Positions 34,689 to 43,556 of a stretch of DNA of 64,000 bases are shown piece by piece. Each line of letters opens with the position of its first letter. Within the stretch, counting starts at the first letter, position 1. The DNA comes from an uncultured Clostridia bacterium (GTDB lineage Bacteria > Bacillota > Clostridia > Oscillospirales > Acutalibacteraceae). The translations under genes were made by a program, and so were the position numbers. The DNA lies in contig CAMHEZ010000002.1 in the NCBI GenBank assembly GCA_946184295.1, positions 79,916 through 143,915 on the forward strand, read 5' to 3'. The notes beneath the pieces were generated by a model. That model was not told where the DNA came from. It saw nothing but the letters and a program-made list of their open reading frames with translations, and did not search any database.

Positions 34689-34717
34689 CAACTCCTGTCT
34701 GCCTGCTCTGCACGAAA

Positions 34718-34759
34718 TCAAAAGGTCTGCACTCTTTGAAACATCGCACAGACCTTTTT
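34718..34759 (-). terminator. Terminator after O-acetylhomoserine sulfhydrylase gene
   Basis: AAAAGGTCTG pairs with CAGACCTTTT over a 19-nt loop, then T-rich on the minus strand. Confidence 0.75.
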
Positions 34760-34784
34760 CATGTCACTGTTTTACTATCACCAA

Positions 34785-36059
34785 TTACAACTGACTCAGC
34801 GCCTGATCGATGTCCGCAATGATGTCGTCCTTGTCCTCGATACCCACCGAGAAGCGAATGAGATCGGGAGATACGCCGCAATCCTCCAGCTCTTTGTCAT
34901 TGAGCTGCCGGTGTGTCGTGCTTGCCGGGTGCAGCACACAGGTTCTCGCGTCGGCCACATGGGTGACAATTGCCGCCAATCTGAGCGAATCCATGAATTT
35001 GGTGGCCGCCTCGCGGCCGCCCTTCACACCGAAGGACACCACACCGCAGGTGCCGTGGGGCATGTATTTTTTGGCCAGCTCGTAGTACTTGTTGCCTTCC
35101 AGACCCGGATAATTGACCCATGCCACGCGCTCGTCCTTCGCGAGGAACTCCGCGACAGCCTGTGCGTTCTCGCAGTGGCGGGGCATTCTCAGGTGAAGCG
35201 TCTCCAGACCGAGGTTGAGCAGGAAGGCATTCTGGGGCGCCATCATAGCGCCCATATCGCGCATCATATGGGCGCGGATTTTAGCCGCATACGCCGCCGC
35301 GCCGAAATGGTCGGCATAGACAATGCCGTGATAGGTTTCGTCAGGCTCGGTAAACATCGGGAACTTACCGTTTCTCCAATCGAACTTGCCGCTGTCCACC
35401 ACCACACCGCCAAGGGCAGTGGCATGACCGTCCATGTACTTGCTGGTGGAATGCACCACGATATCCGCGCCAAATTCAAAGGGGCGGCAGTTGAACGGTG
35501 TCGGGAAGGTATTGTCAACAATCAGCGGAACGCCATGAGAATGCGCGGCGTTGACCCACTTGTCAAGGTCCAGCACGGTCAGTGAGGGGTTGGAGAGCAT
35601 TTCGGTAAAGACGCATTTCGTGTTGTTTTTGAACAGCTTCTCAATGGCCTCTGCGGGCGCGTCAGGCTCGATGAAATCCACATCAACGCCCATATCGCGC
35701 AGGGTTTTGTTGAAAAGGTTGTAGGTGCCGCCATAGATTGCGGACGAACTAATCATATGATCGCCGGACTTGCAGATGTTCAGCACGGAATACATGGACG
35801 CCGCCTGTCCCGAGCTGGTCAGAATGGCCGCCACACCGCCTTCCAGATCGGCGATTTTCTTTTCCACCGCGTCCACGGTGGGGTTGGCCAAACGGGTATA
35901 GAAGAACCCGTCCTCCTCGAGGTCAAACAGCTTGGCCATGTGTACGGAAGAATCGTATTTGTAGGTGGTGCTCTGTGCGATAGGCAGTACACGCGGTTCG
36001 CCGTTTTTGGGAGAATAACCCGACTGCACACATTTGGTGCCGATTTTAAATTCACTCAT
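34785..36059 (-). CDS. metY: O-acetylhomoserine sulfhydrylase / aminocarboxypropyltransferase
   Basis: 424 aa. Cys/Met metabolism PLP family: SSGQAASMYSVLNICKSGDH, VDNTFPTPFNCRPFEFGADI and the PLP-lysine segment VHSTSKYMDGHATALGG. The C-terminus has LHPASTTHRQL and DLIRFSVGIEDKDDI. It makes homocysteine from O-acetylhomoserine and sulfide. The second ATG (36059) is preferred, 10 bases after AAGGAG. The leader is only about 60 nt, so there is no room for a SAM riboswitch. Confidence 0.93.
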   Translation of the reverse strand: MSEFKIGTKCVQSGYSPKNGEPRVLPIAQSTTYKYDSSVHMAKLFDLEEDGFFYTRLANPTVDAVEKKIADLEGGVAAILTSSGQAASMYSVLNICKSGDHMISSSAIYGGTYNLFNKTLRDMGVDVDFIEPDAPAEAIEKLFKNNTKCVFTEMLSNPSLTVLDLDKWVNAAHSHGVPLIVDNTFPTPFNCRPFEFGADIVVHSTSKYMDGHATALGGVVVDSGKFDWRNGKFPMFTEPDETYHGIVYADHFGAAAYAAKIRAHMMRDMGAMMAPQNAFLLNLGLETLHLRMPRHCENAQAVAEFLAKDERVAWVNYPGLEGNKYYELAKKYMPHGTCGVVSFGVKGGREAATKFMDSLRLAAIVTHVADARTCVLHPASTTHRQLNDKELEDCGVSPDLIRFSVGIEDKDDIIADIDQALSQL

Positions 36060-36125
36060 GTTATTCATGCTCCTTGTATTTCAACTCATGTTCCGTTTGG
36101 GAAACATTTATATCAATCACGCATG

Positions 36126-36154
36126 ATTATAGCATGATACACCGTAAAAATCAA
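36126..36154 (-). promoter_or_regulatory. metY promoter
   Basis: TTGATT (36154-36149), 17-bp spacer, TATAAT (36131-36126). Confidence 0.75.
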
Positions 36155-36157
36155 GCT

Positions 36158-36337
36158 ATTTTGACGGAAACCTTTACCGGATTCGCCCAACTGCATTGAT
36201 AATCCAAGCGCGTTTTGCTCGGCAGACCAAAGGTCTGCCTCGTGGGACGCTGTCCCACGCCCTGCAAGGGCGCTGCCCTTGACCCGGCAGGAGGTGCCAG
36301 CACCCCCTGCACTCCCGCGCTTCGCTTAATTATTTGA
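36158..36337 (+). repeat. Dispersed hairpin-rich repeat, copy 3
   Basis: Same end blocks as copies 1 and 2. Hairpins in the middle are GGCAGACC/GGTCTGCC, GTGGGAC/GTCCCAC and AAGGGC/GCCCTT. The first two have arms different from copy 2 yet still pair perfectly. It lies between divergent metY and the Mrp gene. Confidence 0.9.
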
Positions 36338-36346
36338 ATTTCCCCA

Positions 36347-36375
36347 TTGATATTTTGGTTCCATGCGGTTATAAT
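36347..36375 (+). promoter_or_regulatory. Promoter of the Mrp ATPase gene
   Basis: TTGATA, 17-bp spacer, TATAAT, directly right of repeat copy 3. Confidence 0.75.
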
Positions 36376-36409
36376 GTTATCAATACCATTTGAGGAGGAA
36401 CTTTCCACC

Positions 36410-37243
36410 ATGAGTGAATGTACACATGATTGCAGCACCTGTTCGGCTGACTGCTCCAGCCGCCAGCCTTCCAAGGAAGATTTCCTGGAAAAGCTCAACG
36501 ATCTGAGCAGCGTCAAAAAGGTCATCGGCGTGGTCAGCGGCAAAGGCGGCGTCGGCAAGTCGCTCGTCACCTCTCTGCTAGCCGTCACCTTCCAGCGCAG
36601 AGGATTCCAGACCGCGATTCTGGACGCGGATATCACCGGCCCGTCCATCCCCAAGGCCTTCGGCGTGAAGGAAAGAGCCAAGGGCATGGAAGAGTATATT
36701 CTGCCGGTTATCACCAAGACAGGCATTGAAATGATGTCGGTCAACCTGCTGCTCGACAATGAAACCGACCCGGTTGTCTGGCGCGGTCCCGTCATCGCAG
36801 GCACCGTCAAGCAGTTCTGGACAGACGTTGTCTGGAAAGACGTGGATTATATGTTTGTCGATATGCCGCCCGGCACAGGTGACGTACCGCTGACGGTATT
36901 CCAGTCCATTCCGCTCGACGGCATTGTCATCGTCACCTCACCGCAGGAGCTGGTTTCCATGATTGTCGCCAAGGCGGTCAACATGGCCAAGCTGATGGAT
37001 ATCCCGATTCTGGGCATTGTCGAAAACATGAGCTATGTGGCATGTCCCGACTGCAGCCGCAAAATCAACGTCTTCGGCGAAAGCAAAATTGAAGCCGTCG
37101 CTTCCGAATTCGGCGTAGACGTGCTGACCAAGTTGCCCATCGACCCTGTTCTCGCCAATAACTGCGACAACGGCCTGATCGAGCTCTTCGAGGGCGACTA
37201 TATGGAAACCGCCGCCGATGCCATCGAAAAGGCTGTGCAATAA
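36410..37243 (+). CDS. Mrp/NBP35 family P-loop ATPase (Fe-S cluster carrier)
   Basis: 277 aa. An N-terminal Cys-rich motif CTHDCSTCSADC precedes the deviant Walker A GKGGVGKSLVTS (about residue 43), LDADITGPS and MFVDMPPGTGD (Walker B). A CxxC (ACPDCSRKINVFG) near residue 210 is the bridging cluster site of ApbC/Nbp35. It is thought to carry or insert iron-sulfur clusters in the cytosol. Monocistronic. Confidence 0.92.
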   Translation: MSECTHDCSTCSADCSSRQPSKEDFLEKLNDLSSVKKVIGVVSGKGGVGKSLVTSLLAVTFQRRGFQTAILDADITGPSIPKAFGVKERAKGMEEYILPVITKTGIEMMSVNLLLDNETDPVVWRGPVIAGTVKQFWTDVVWKDVDYMFVDMPPGTGDVPLTVFQSIPLDGIVIVTSPQELVSMIVAKAVNMAKLMDIPILGIVENMSYVACPDCSRKINVFGESKIEAVASEFGVDVLTKLPIDPVLANNCDNGLIELFEGDYMETAADAIEKAVQ

Positions 37244-37281
37244 AATCATGCTTTCCGCATACTAAATCAATATCGCATATC

Positions 37282-37328
37282 AAAAAATGCCGGACACATT
37301 CCCTCAAAGAGAATGGTCCGGCATTTTA
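37282..37328 (+). terminator. Terminator after Mrp gene
   Basis: AAAATGCCGGAC pairs with GTCCGGCATTTT. Confidence 0.88.
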
Positions 37329-37336
37329 TGCAACAT

Positions 37337-37413
37337 AATTTAGAAAAAAGTCTAAATTGCTCTTGACTTTTCAGAATCACTGTGCTATTATCTATTTAGA
37401 ATTAATTCTAAAT
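37337..37413 (+). promoter_or_regulatory. Promoter flanked by two palindromic operators
   Basis: TTGACT (37363-37368), 17-bp spacer, TATTAT (37386-37391). Just before the -35 is AATTTAGA-aaaaag-TCTAAATT (37337-37358). Just after the -10 is a perfect 20-bp palindrome ATTTAGAATTAATTCTAAAT (37394-37413). Both share the half-site TTTAGA, typical of a MarR-like or similar dimeric repressor. No repressor gene is adjacent. Confidence 0.75.
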
Positions 37414-37440
37414 ATTAATTGACAAAGGAGTATATGTTCT

Positions 37441-38331
37441 ATGGAAACCAGAAAAGACTTTCCCAAAGCGCAGGCGATATGGTATTTCATTCTGGCATTC
37501 GGGCTCGCCTATGCCCTGCAATTTGCGGCCATGTATTTCTATCCGTCCTATTTCTATCAATTATCACTCATGGTTGTCATGTTCATGCCCCTGCTGTCCG
37601 TGCTGATTCTGCACAAAGGGCTGGGAAAAGCCAAGACGGGCATCGACTGGAAACCAAAAAAAGGCGTGATGAAATGGTTTGCCGCCGCGTGGTTGGGTCC
37701 GGTACTGCTCACGGCTTTGGGCGGCACGCTCTACTATCTTATCTTCCCGTCACAGTTTGACGCGACGATGAGCCGCTATATGATGGCTTCGATTCCCGAG
37801 GGTACCGACTTGCAGGGATTGACCTACCCCATGCTGGGCATCATTTCCATGATCTCCGCCGTCACCTACGCGCCGCTAATCAATACCATTCCGGCACTGG
37901 GAGAAGAAGTCGGCTGGCGCGGCTACATGGTTCCCATGCTGACCGCCAAGCTCGGTAAAAAGCCCGCTCTGATACTCGGCGGGATTCTCTGGGGCGTTTG
38001 GCACTGGCCGATCATTATCGGCGTGGGCTACAATTACGGCACAGGATATCCCGGCGCGCCGTTCACAGGCATGGCCATGATGTGCCTTTTCACCACCGTG
38101 ATCGGAATCCTGCTGTCGTGGCTCTACGAGAAATCCGGCAGTATCTGGGCGCCGGCCCTCGGCCACGGCGCGATCAATGCCTGCGCTAGCCTTCCGATAC
38201 TCTTCTCGGACGGCGCACGGACACAATATCTTCTCGGCCCCGCCGCCAGCGGATTGATTACGCTGGTTCCGTTCATTCTTGCGGCTGTTGTGGTATTTTT
38301 CACGCAATTCAAAGCCGATTCTCAGCAATAA
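37441..38331 (+). CDS. CPBP family intramembrane metalloprotease
   Basis: 296 aa with about eight transmembrane helices. The CAAX-protease/bacteriocin-processing motifs are motif 1 EEVGWRGYMVPML, motif 2 GVWHWPI and motif 3 GHGAINACASL. In bacteria such proteins serve in bacteriocin immunity, anti-sigma cleavage or prenyl-protein processing. The tight operator-flanked promoter suggests inducible expression. Confidence 0.9.
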   Translation: METRKDFPKAQAIWYFILAFGLAYALQFAAMYFYPSYFYQLSLMVVMFMPLLSVLILHKGLGKAKTGIDWKPKKGVMKWFAAAWLGPVLLTALGGTLYYLIFPSQFDATMSRYMMASIPEGTDLQGLTYPMLGIISMISAVTYAPLINTIPALGEEVGWRGYMVPMLTAKLGKKPALILGGILWGVWHWPIIIGVGYNYGTGYPGAPFTGMAMMCLFTTVIGILLSWLYEKSGSIWAPALGHGAINACASLPILFSDGARTQYLLGPAASGLITLVPFILAAVVVFFTQFKADSQQ

Positions 38332-38332
38332 C

Positions 38333-38381
38333 AAAAAAGACAGGGTACGCTCCATTCATCAGAAGCGCACCCTGTTTTTTT
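38333..38381. terminator. Bidirectional terminator between CPBP and tadA
   Basis: ACAGGGT...ACCCTGT stem with A6 on one side and T7 on the other. Confidence 0.88.
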
Positions 38382-38392
38382 ATGATTGTTTC

Positions 38393-38863
38393 TTATTGTT
38401 TCCGTTTTTCCCGCAGCTCACGAAAAAACTCCGTCAGCAGCTCACCGCATTCCTCGCCCAAACAGCCGGATATCATTTCCGGCTTATGGTTGTAGGGAAA
38501 ATCGAACAGATTCACCACCGACCCGCAGGAACCGGCCTTTCTGTCCGACGCGCCGTAGATCAGGCGACGAATCCGCGCATTGATAATCGCGCCCGTACAC
38601 ATCGGGCACGGCTCCAAGGTCACATATAAATCGCATTGCCACAGCCGCCAGCCGCCCAATGTACGGCACGCGCCGTCAATCGCCTCCAACTCCGCATGGG
38701 CCAAGGCATTTTTCCCGATCTCGCGGCGATTCCGCCCCACGGCGATGATCTCCCCGTCCTTGACCACCACCGCGCCGACAGGGACTTCCCCCTCGGACGC
38801 GGCCAATTTCGCCTGCTCGATGGCCGCCCGCATAAACATCTCATCATATGCTTCCAAAATCAT
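38393..38863 (-). CDS. tadA: tRNA-specific adenosine deaminase TadA
   Basis: 156 aa. Zinc and catalytic residues are in NALAHAELEAIDGAC (HAE) and LYVTLEPCPMCTGAIINAR (PCxxC). It deaminates A34 to inosine in tRNA-Arg. The ATG at 38863 overlaps the recQ stop (ATGA) but is very close to its AAAGGAG; an ATG seven codons later (38842) is an alternative. Confidence 0.9.
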   Translation of the reverse strand: MILEAYDEMFMRAAIEQAKLAASEGEVPVGAVVVKDGEIIAVGRNRREIGKNALAHAELEAIDGACRTLGGWRLWQCDLYVTLEPCPMCTGAIINARIRRLIYGASDRKAGSCGSVVNLFDFPYNHKPEMISGCLGEECGELLTEFFRELREKRKQ

Positions 38864-41595
38864 TCTCCTTTGCCCTGTAAATACCTCTTGACACATGCCA
38901 CAACATCCGCGCCGTATTTGTTCGCTTTAAACTCTCCAATGCCGTACACCATACGAAAATCCTCATCGGTGCGCGGCAGTCTGGTACAGATATCGTACAG
39001 CGTATCGTCCGACATCACCGATGAATCGAACTTATTTTCTTTCACCGCAAATCCGTGGCGCAGTTCCGCCAGCGCGATAAATAACGCCTTGTCAATATCG
39101 GTCATACCTTCAAAACCGTCGGGGCTGTTTTTCTCCCCCACATAGTCTCTGACCGCCTGCACAAAGATTTTGCCAAAGAGCAGGCATTTTGATTTTCCCA
39201 GATGAAGCTGTTCCACGAGCTGCGAACGGTTCACGGGCTTGACTTCGCTCATCGCCTGCAATGTCGGCGTGCTGATAATCCTGTTTTCAGCCGTGTAAAT
39301 CTTTTTTGATATCTGTTTTCTCAGCTTCATGAGTTGCTTGAACAAAGCATCATCGGGACAAACAGGACAATCGCTTTCCACAGCAATGGTTACGCCCTTG
39401 TCACGCAAAGCCTTTCTCACGGTGCGGACGATTTCCCCACCGCAGTATGCCACAGTACGCGGCGGCAAAATGGCCATTTTTTGGAGTGCCGCGAGCGTCA
39501 CCGGCTTTTCCACGCTGATCTGAGCCAGCGCGTCGGTACTCGCCAGCGAATTGGACTGAATACCGAAATCGGACGACAAATCAGCTCTCAATGTCCGTAA
39601 AGCGGCAAACAAATCTCTGTCAGCCTCAGGCGGCAGAATGTAATTCCCTTCATAATCCTTTTCGAGATGCACATTGGGCTTATTGGCGGCGGGTTCCACA
39701 CGTTCCCTCACAGCACGGCGCGGCTTTTTGAACGATTCCATCTCTTCGGCCGGACGTTCCAAGCCGCTCTCCTGCAAGAAACGCTCAATTTCGTCCATGA
39801 ATTTGCGCCCGAATTTCTCGGTTTTGACGCGCCCCACACCGTACACCGTCCGGAACTGTGCCTCGCTGGTAGGCATTTTCTCCGCCATATCCCGCAGTGT
39901 CGCCTCGGAGAAGATGATAAACGGCGGCACACTGTTCATTTCCGCCACCTTCTGACGCAGCGTCTTCAAACGATTGACCAATTCGGGATTGGCATTGATG
40001 CCGATCTGACTTTCATCGGAGATAATTTTCTTAACACCGCCCCCAGACTGCTGCTTCATCGTCACACGCATACCGCTGTAGATCACGCCACGCGCCGCAC
40101 TGCCCCAGCTCAGAATCCCATCAGGCGCTTCGTTGATATATTTCTCGCTAATCATGGCGTCAATCATCTTTTCAATCTCACGCGAGCTGTTGTCCTTCAT
40201 AATGCCGAAGGTGGATTGTTTGTTCCCCCCGCACAGTTCCACGCGGTTGTTCTCCATACCGCGCAGAATATCCATGATGACCCATTTGGTATGGACTTCC
40301 TTCATGCGCTTGATACAGGAAAGAATCTTCTGTGCCTCCACGGTAATATCACGGGATTCCACATCGACACGGGACTGGGTACAATTGGAGCAGTTACCGC
40401 AATTCTCAAAATCCGGGCGTTCGCCAAAATACCGGAGCATGGCCTTTCGGTAGCAGTACTTGCCGGTACTGTAAAACGTCATCTGCCGCAGCAGCTCCAG
40501 CTCGTTGTTTTTGAGCGTTTCAGCGGTTTCCTCATCAAACGAAGCATTATCTTCGAATGATTTTTCAATCAGAAAGGTATTGATTCGCACGTCCTGACCG
40601 CTGTAGAGCAAAATACAGTCGGCAGGCTCCCCGTCACGACCGGCGCGTCCGGCTTCCTGATAGTAGCTCTCCATATTCTTCGGCATATTGTAATGCACCA
40701 CAAACGAGACATTCGACTTGTCAATGCCCATGCCGAACGCATTGGTAGCCACCATGATCGGGCATTCGTCCTTAATGAATAAATCCTGTGCGGTGTTGCG
40801 TTCTCCGTCAGACAATCCCGCATGATACTTGCCCACCTTCCAGCCCTCTTCGGTCAGCCGGTCAGAGACTTCCTCCACCAGTTTGCGGGTAGCGCAATAG
40901 ATAATGCCGCTTTTGCCGCGGTTCATGGAAAGGTAGTTTGTCAAAGCAACAAACTTGTCCTTTGGCTTAATAACCTCAAAATACAGATTCGGCCTGTCAA
41001 ATCCTGTAGTTGTTACGCTCGGCGTCCGTAACCCAAGTAAACTCACAATGTCCCGCCGGACCTTGTCGGTTGCCGTTGCGGTAAAGGCAGCCACCACGGG
41101 ACGCTTTTGCAAGGAGCTGACAAACTGCTGAATCTGTAAATAACTCGGGCGAAAATTCTGTCCCCACTGTGATACACAGTGCGCCTCATCGACCACCACC
41201 ATGGCAATATCGGCATGGCTGGCAAAATCCAGAAAGGAAGGAGCTGTCAACCGTTCGGGTGCAACATAAATAATCTGATAGATTCCGTTTGCGGCGCGGT
41301 ATAACGCAAGTTCCGACTGTCTAGGCGTCAGTGTGCTGTTTATAAAAGCGGCACTCACGCCCGACTGCACCAACGCCCCCACCTGATCCTTCATCAGGGA
41401 AATCAGCGGAGAAATCACCAGCGTAATGCCCTCCATCATCAGGGCAGGAACCTGATAGCAAATCGACTTGCCCGCGCCCGTAGGCATAATGCCCAGCACA
41501 TCGCAGCCGTCAAGAATTTTGTCGATCAGTTCTTCCTGACCGCTGCGAAAGGAACGATAACCGAAATAATGTTCCAAGGTCTGATATTTGTCCAA
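38860..41595 (-). CDS. recQ: ATP-dependent DNA helicase RecQ with multiple HRDC-like modules
   Basis: 911 aa, far longer than the usual ~600. Helicase motifs: MPTGAGKSICYQVPA, VVDEAHCVSQWGQNFRPSY, ATNAFGMGIDKSNVSFVVHY and QEAGRAGRDGEPADCILLY. Zinc-binding RQC Cys are in FENCGNCSNCTQ. Beyond RQC I see four HRDC-like segments at about 535-615, 655-735, 745-825 and 832-908; the first and last have the clearest signatures (TVYGVGRVKTEKFG; MVYGIGEFKANKYG). Start is TTG. It unwinds recombination and replication intermediates. Confidence 0.9.
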   Translation of the reverse strand: MDKYQTLEHYFGYRSFRSGQEELIDKILDGCDVLGIMPTGAGKSICYQVPALMMEGITLVISPLISLMKDQVGALVQSGVSAAFINSTLTPRQSELALYRAANGIYQIIYVAPERLTAPSFLDFASHADIAMVVVDEAHCVSQWGQNFRPSYLQIQQFVSSLQKRPVVAAFTATATDKVRRDIVSLLGLRTPSVTTTGFDRPNLYFEVIKPKDKFVALTNYLSMNRGKSGIIYCATRKLVEEVSDRLTEEGWKVGKYHAGLSDGERNTAQDLFIKDECPIMVATNAFGMGIDKSNVSFVVHYNMPKNMESYYQEAGRAGRDGEPADCILLYSGQDVRINTFLIEKSFEDNASFDEETAETLKNNELELLRQMTFYSTGKYCYRKAMLRYFGERPDFENCGNCSNCTQSRVDVESRDITVEAQKILSCIKRMKEVHTKWVIMDILRGMENNRVELCGGNKQSTFGIMKDNSSREIEKMIDAMISEKYINEAPDGILSWGSAARGVIYSGMRVTMKQQSGGGVKKIISDESQIGINANPELVNRLKTLRQKVAEMNSVPPFIIFSEATLRDMAEKMPTSEAQFRTVYGVGRVKTEKFGRKFMDEIERFLQESGLERPAEEMESFKKPRRAVRERVEPAANKPNVHLEKDYEGNYILPPEADRDLFAALRTLRADLSSDFGIQSNSLASTDALAQISVEKPVTLAALQKMAILPPRTVAYCGGEIVRTVRKALRDKGVTIAVESDCPVCPDDALFKQLMKLRKQISKKIYTAENRIISTPTLQAMSEVKPVNRSQLVEQLHLGKSKCLLFGKIFVQAVRDYVGEKNSPDGFEGMTDIDKALFIALAELRHGFAVKENKFDSSVMSDDTLYDICTRLPRTDEDFRMVYGIGEFKANKYGADVVACVKRYLQGKGE

Positions 41596-41633
41596 TCTCC
41601 CACCGACTCTCCGTCAAAATCAATCTTCTATAC

Positions 41634-41662
41634 ATTGTATCATAATCGACTGATGAATGCAA
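41634..41662 (-). promoter_or_regulatory. recQ promoter
   Basis: TTGCAT (41662-41657), 17-bp spacer, TACAAT (41639-41634). Confidence 0.65.
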
Positions 41663-41897
41663 CCCGTGGACCGCGATAAACAATGCCAAACTATTTTTAG
41701 TTTTTAATCAACATACCTTTTCATCGTCACCCAAATCAAACTTTTCCGCATATTATGTAATACATAGTGCTTCTTGAAATCCTTACATCGGCAATCAAAT
41801 ATTCTGTTCACGATCATCAATCTGTACGCGCGGCAGTTATTGACTGTGATATTCCAAATGATTTGGCTGCCGAAATAAAATAAGGAGTAAAAAAGCA
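41663..41897. other. AT-rich intergenic region upstream of collagen-like gene
   Basis: 235 bp without a convincing gene. A GCATATTATG element near 41747 loosely resembles a sporulation sigma-K -10 but lacks a firm -35, so no promoter is called. A 64-codon antisense frame ends here without a family match. TAAGGAG before the collagen start is clear. Confidence 0.4.
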
Positions 41898-43418
41898 ATG
41901 AGTATCAGAAATTATCGTCCCAGCGACGACAGAGAGCTCTACGACAGAGATCGCTACAGCTATGACCACTGCGACAAATGCTGCCGGCCAGGGCCTCCCG
42001 GCCCTCCCGGTCCACAAGGCCCTGCCGGTCCGCAAGGTCCCGAAGGCCCGCAAGGTCCAACAGGTCCGACTGGCCCAACAGGTCCAACCGGTCCAACAGG
42101 CCCAACCGGACCTGTAGGTCCTGAAGGCCCACAGGGGCCCGAAGGCCCAGAAGGCCCGGAAGGTCCACAGGGTCCTGAAGGTCCGCAAGGTCCAACTGGC
42201 CCAACTGGTCCAACCGGTCCAACAGGCCCAACCGGACCTGTAGGTCCCGAAGGCCCGGAAGGTCCCGAAGGCCCGCAAGGCCCCGAAGGTCCGGAAGGCC
42301 CACAGGGTCCCGAAGGTCCGCAAGGTCCCGAAGGTCCGCAGGGTCCCGAAGGTCCACAGGGTCCGGAAGGTCCACAGGGTCCCGAAGGTCCACAGGGTCC
42401 GGAAGGTCCAGAAGGACCAGAAGGTCCAGAAGGCCCGCAAGGCCCTGAAGGTCCGGAAGGCCCTGAAGGTCCGGAAGGCCCTGAAGGTCCGGAAGGCCCT
42501 GAAGGTCCGCAGGGTCCAACTGGTCCAACTGGTCCAACCGGACCAACCGGTCCAACCGGACCAACCGGTCCAACCGGTCCAACCGGTCCAACCGGTCCAA
42601 CTGGTCCAACCGGTCCAACCGGTCCAACCGGTCCAACTGGTCCAACCGGTCCGACTGGTCCAACCGGTCCGACCGGCTCCACTGGCTCAGAGGGTCCTGA
42701 AGGTCCGGAAGGTCCAGAAGGCCCGCAGGGTCCAGAAGGTCCACAGGGTCCAGAGGGTCCGGAAGGCCCACAGGGTCCGGAAGGTCCACAGGGTCCGGAA
42801 GGTCCACAGGGTCCCGAAGGTCCGGAAGGCCCACAAGGTCCAACCGGCCCAACCGGCCCAACCGGCCCGACCGGCCCGACCGGCCCGACCGGCCCGACCG
42901 GTCCAACCGGCCCAACCGGCCCAACCGGTCCAACCGGTCCAACTGGCCCGCAGGGACCACAAGGTCCGGAAGGTCCGCAGGGTCCGGCAGGCGGAATCCT
43001 TGACTTTGCCGATTTCTACGCAATCATGCCGCCCAACAATCCCGATCCCATTCAGCCCGGCGAAGACGTTGCCTTCCCGCAGGACGGTCCGAACAGCGGC
43101 ACGGCTATCACCCGTGTAAACGATACCACCTTCAACCTTGCCGAAACGGGTATCTATCAGGTATTCTTCCGCGTCAGCGTGGACGAATCCGGACAGCTCG
43201 TGCTCACGCTGAATGACGAGGACATTGATTATACGGTTGTAGGGCGTTCCACCGGCACATCGGCCATCATCGGCATGGTTCTCATCGAGACCACCGAAGA
43301 GGATTCGGTGCTCACCGTCAGGAATCCGGAAGGCAACGCAGACGAAATCAATATCACCCAGTTTGCAGGCGGCGACCGTCCGGTGTCGGCCAATCTCATC
43401 ATCATGAAAATTCAGTAA
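41898..43418 (+). CDS. BclA-like collagen-like surface protein
   Basis: 506 aa. A 31-residue N-terminal region rich in Arg, Asp, Tyr and Cys ([13 protein letters not shown]) lacks a signal peptide, as in exosporium glycoproteins. It is followed by about 111 uninterrupted Gly-x-y triplets (about 32-364), mainly GPT and GPE/GPQ, in alternating blocks. The C-terminal ~143 residues form a jelly-roll trimerisation domain like BclA-C ([29 protein letters not shown]). With the germination operon nearby, a spore-surface filament is the best guess. Confidence 0.88.
   Translation: MSIRNYRPSDDRELYDRDRYSYDHCDKCCRPGPPGPPGPQGPAGPQGPEGPQGPTGPTGPTGPTGPTGPTGPVGPEGPQGPEGPEGPEGPQGPEGPQGPTGPTGPTGPTGPTGPVGPEGPEGPEGPQGPEGPEGPQGPEGPQGPEGPQGPEGPQGPEGPQGPEGPQGPEGPEGPEGPEGPQGPEGPEGPEGPEGPEGPEGPEGPQGPTGPTGPTGPTGPTGPTGPTGPTGPTGPTGPTGPTGPTGPTGPTGPTGPTGPTGSTGSEGPEGPEGPEGPQGPEGPQGPEGPEGPQGPEGPQGPEGPQGPEGPEGPQGPTGPTGPTGPTGPTGPTGPTGPTGPTGPTGPTGPTGPQGPQGPEGPQGPAGGILDFADFYAIMPPNNPDPIQPGEDVAFPQDGPNSGTAITRVNDTTFNLAETGIYQVFFRVSVDESGQLVLTLNDEDIDYTVVGRSTGTSAIIGMVLIETTEEDSVLTVRNPEGNADEINITQFAGGDRPVSANLIIMKIQ
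41991..42989 (+). repeat. Collagen-triplet coding repeat
   Basis: About 1 kb of 9-bp-type tandem repeats (GGTCCAACC- and GGTCCGGAA-like units) coding Gly-Pro-Thr and Gly-Pro-Glu/Gln. Blocks of Thr triplets (charge neutral) alternate with Glu/Gln blocks three times. Length variation by slippage is likely. Confidence 0.9.
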
Positions 43419-43485
43419 AAACTACGGATTTCATCAAAGACAAGGACGTTCATCAACGTATTGAATCGAAATATTCCCTTCAATA

Positions 43486-43532
43486 AAAAAAGGCCAAACC
43501 CAAGCGCATCTCACGCATGGATTTGGCCTTTA
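43486..43532. terminator. Terminator between collagen-like gene and phage module
   Basis: AAAGGCCAAA pairs with TTTGGCCTTT; inside, GCGCATCTCACGC adds pairing. A tract left, T tract right. Confidence 0.75.
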
Positions 43533-43556
43533 TGCTTTATATGCTTGTTAAACAGT

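Noticed and set aside
36060..36160. SAM riboswitch upstream of metY
   Set aside because: The promoter is only about 65 bp before the start, leaving no room.
41740..41765. Sigma-K promoter for the collagen-like gene
   Set aside because: The CATATTATG element lacks a supporting -35 at the right distance.
41960..42682. Antisense open frame of Gly-Pro-Val triplets opposite the collagen gene
   Set aside because: It is a by-product of the repeat; the + frame has a start, ribosome-binding site and a folded C-terminal domain.
41991..42989. CRISPR-like or satellite repeat
   Set aside because: The periodicity is 9 bp and codes for Gly-Pro-x throughout.
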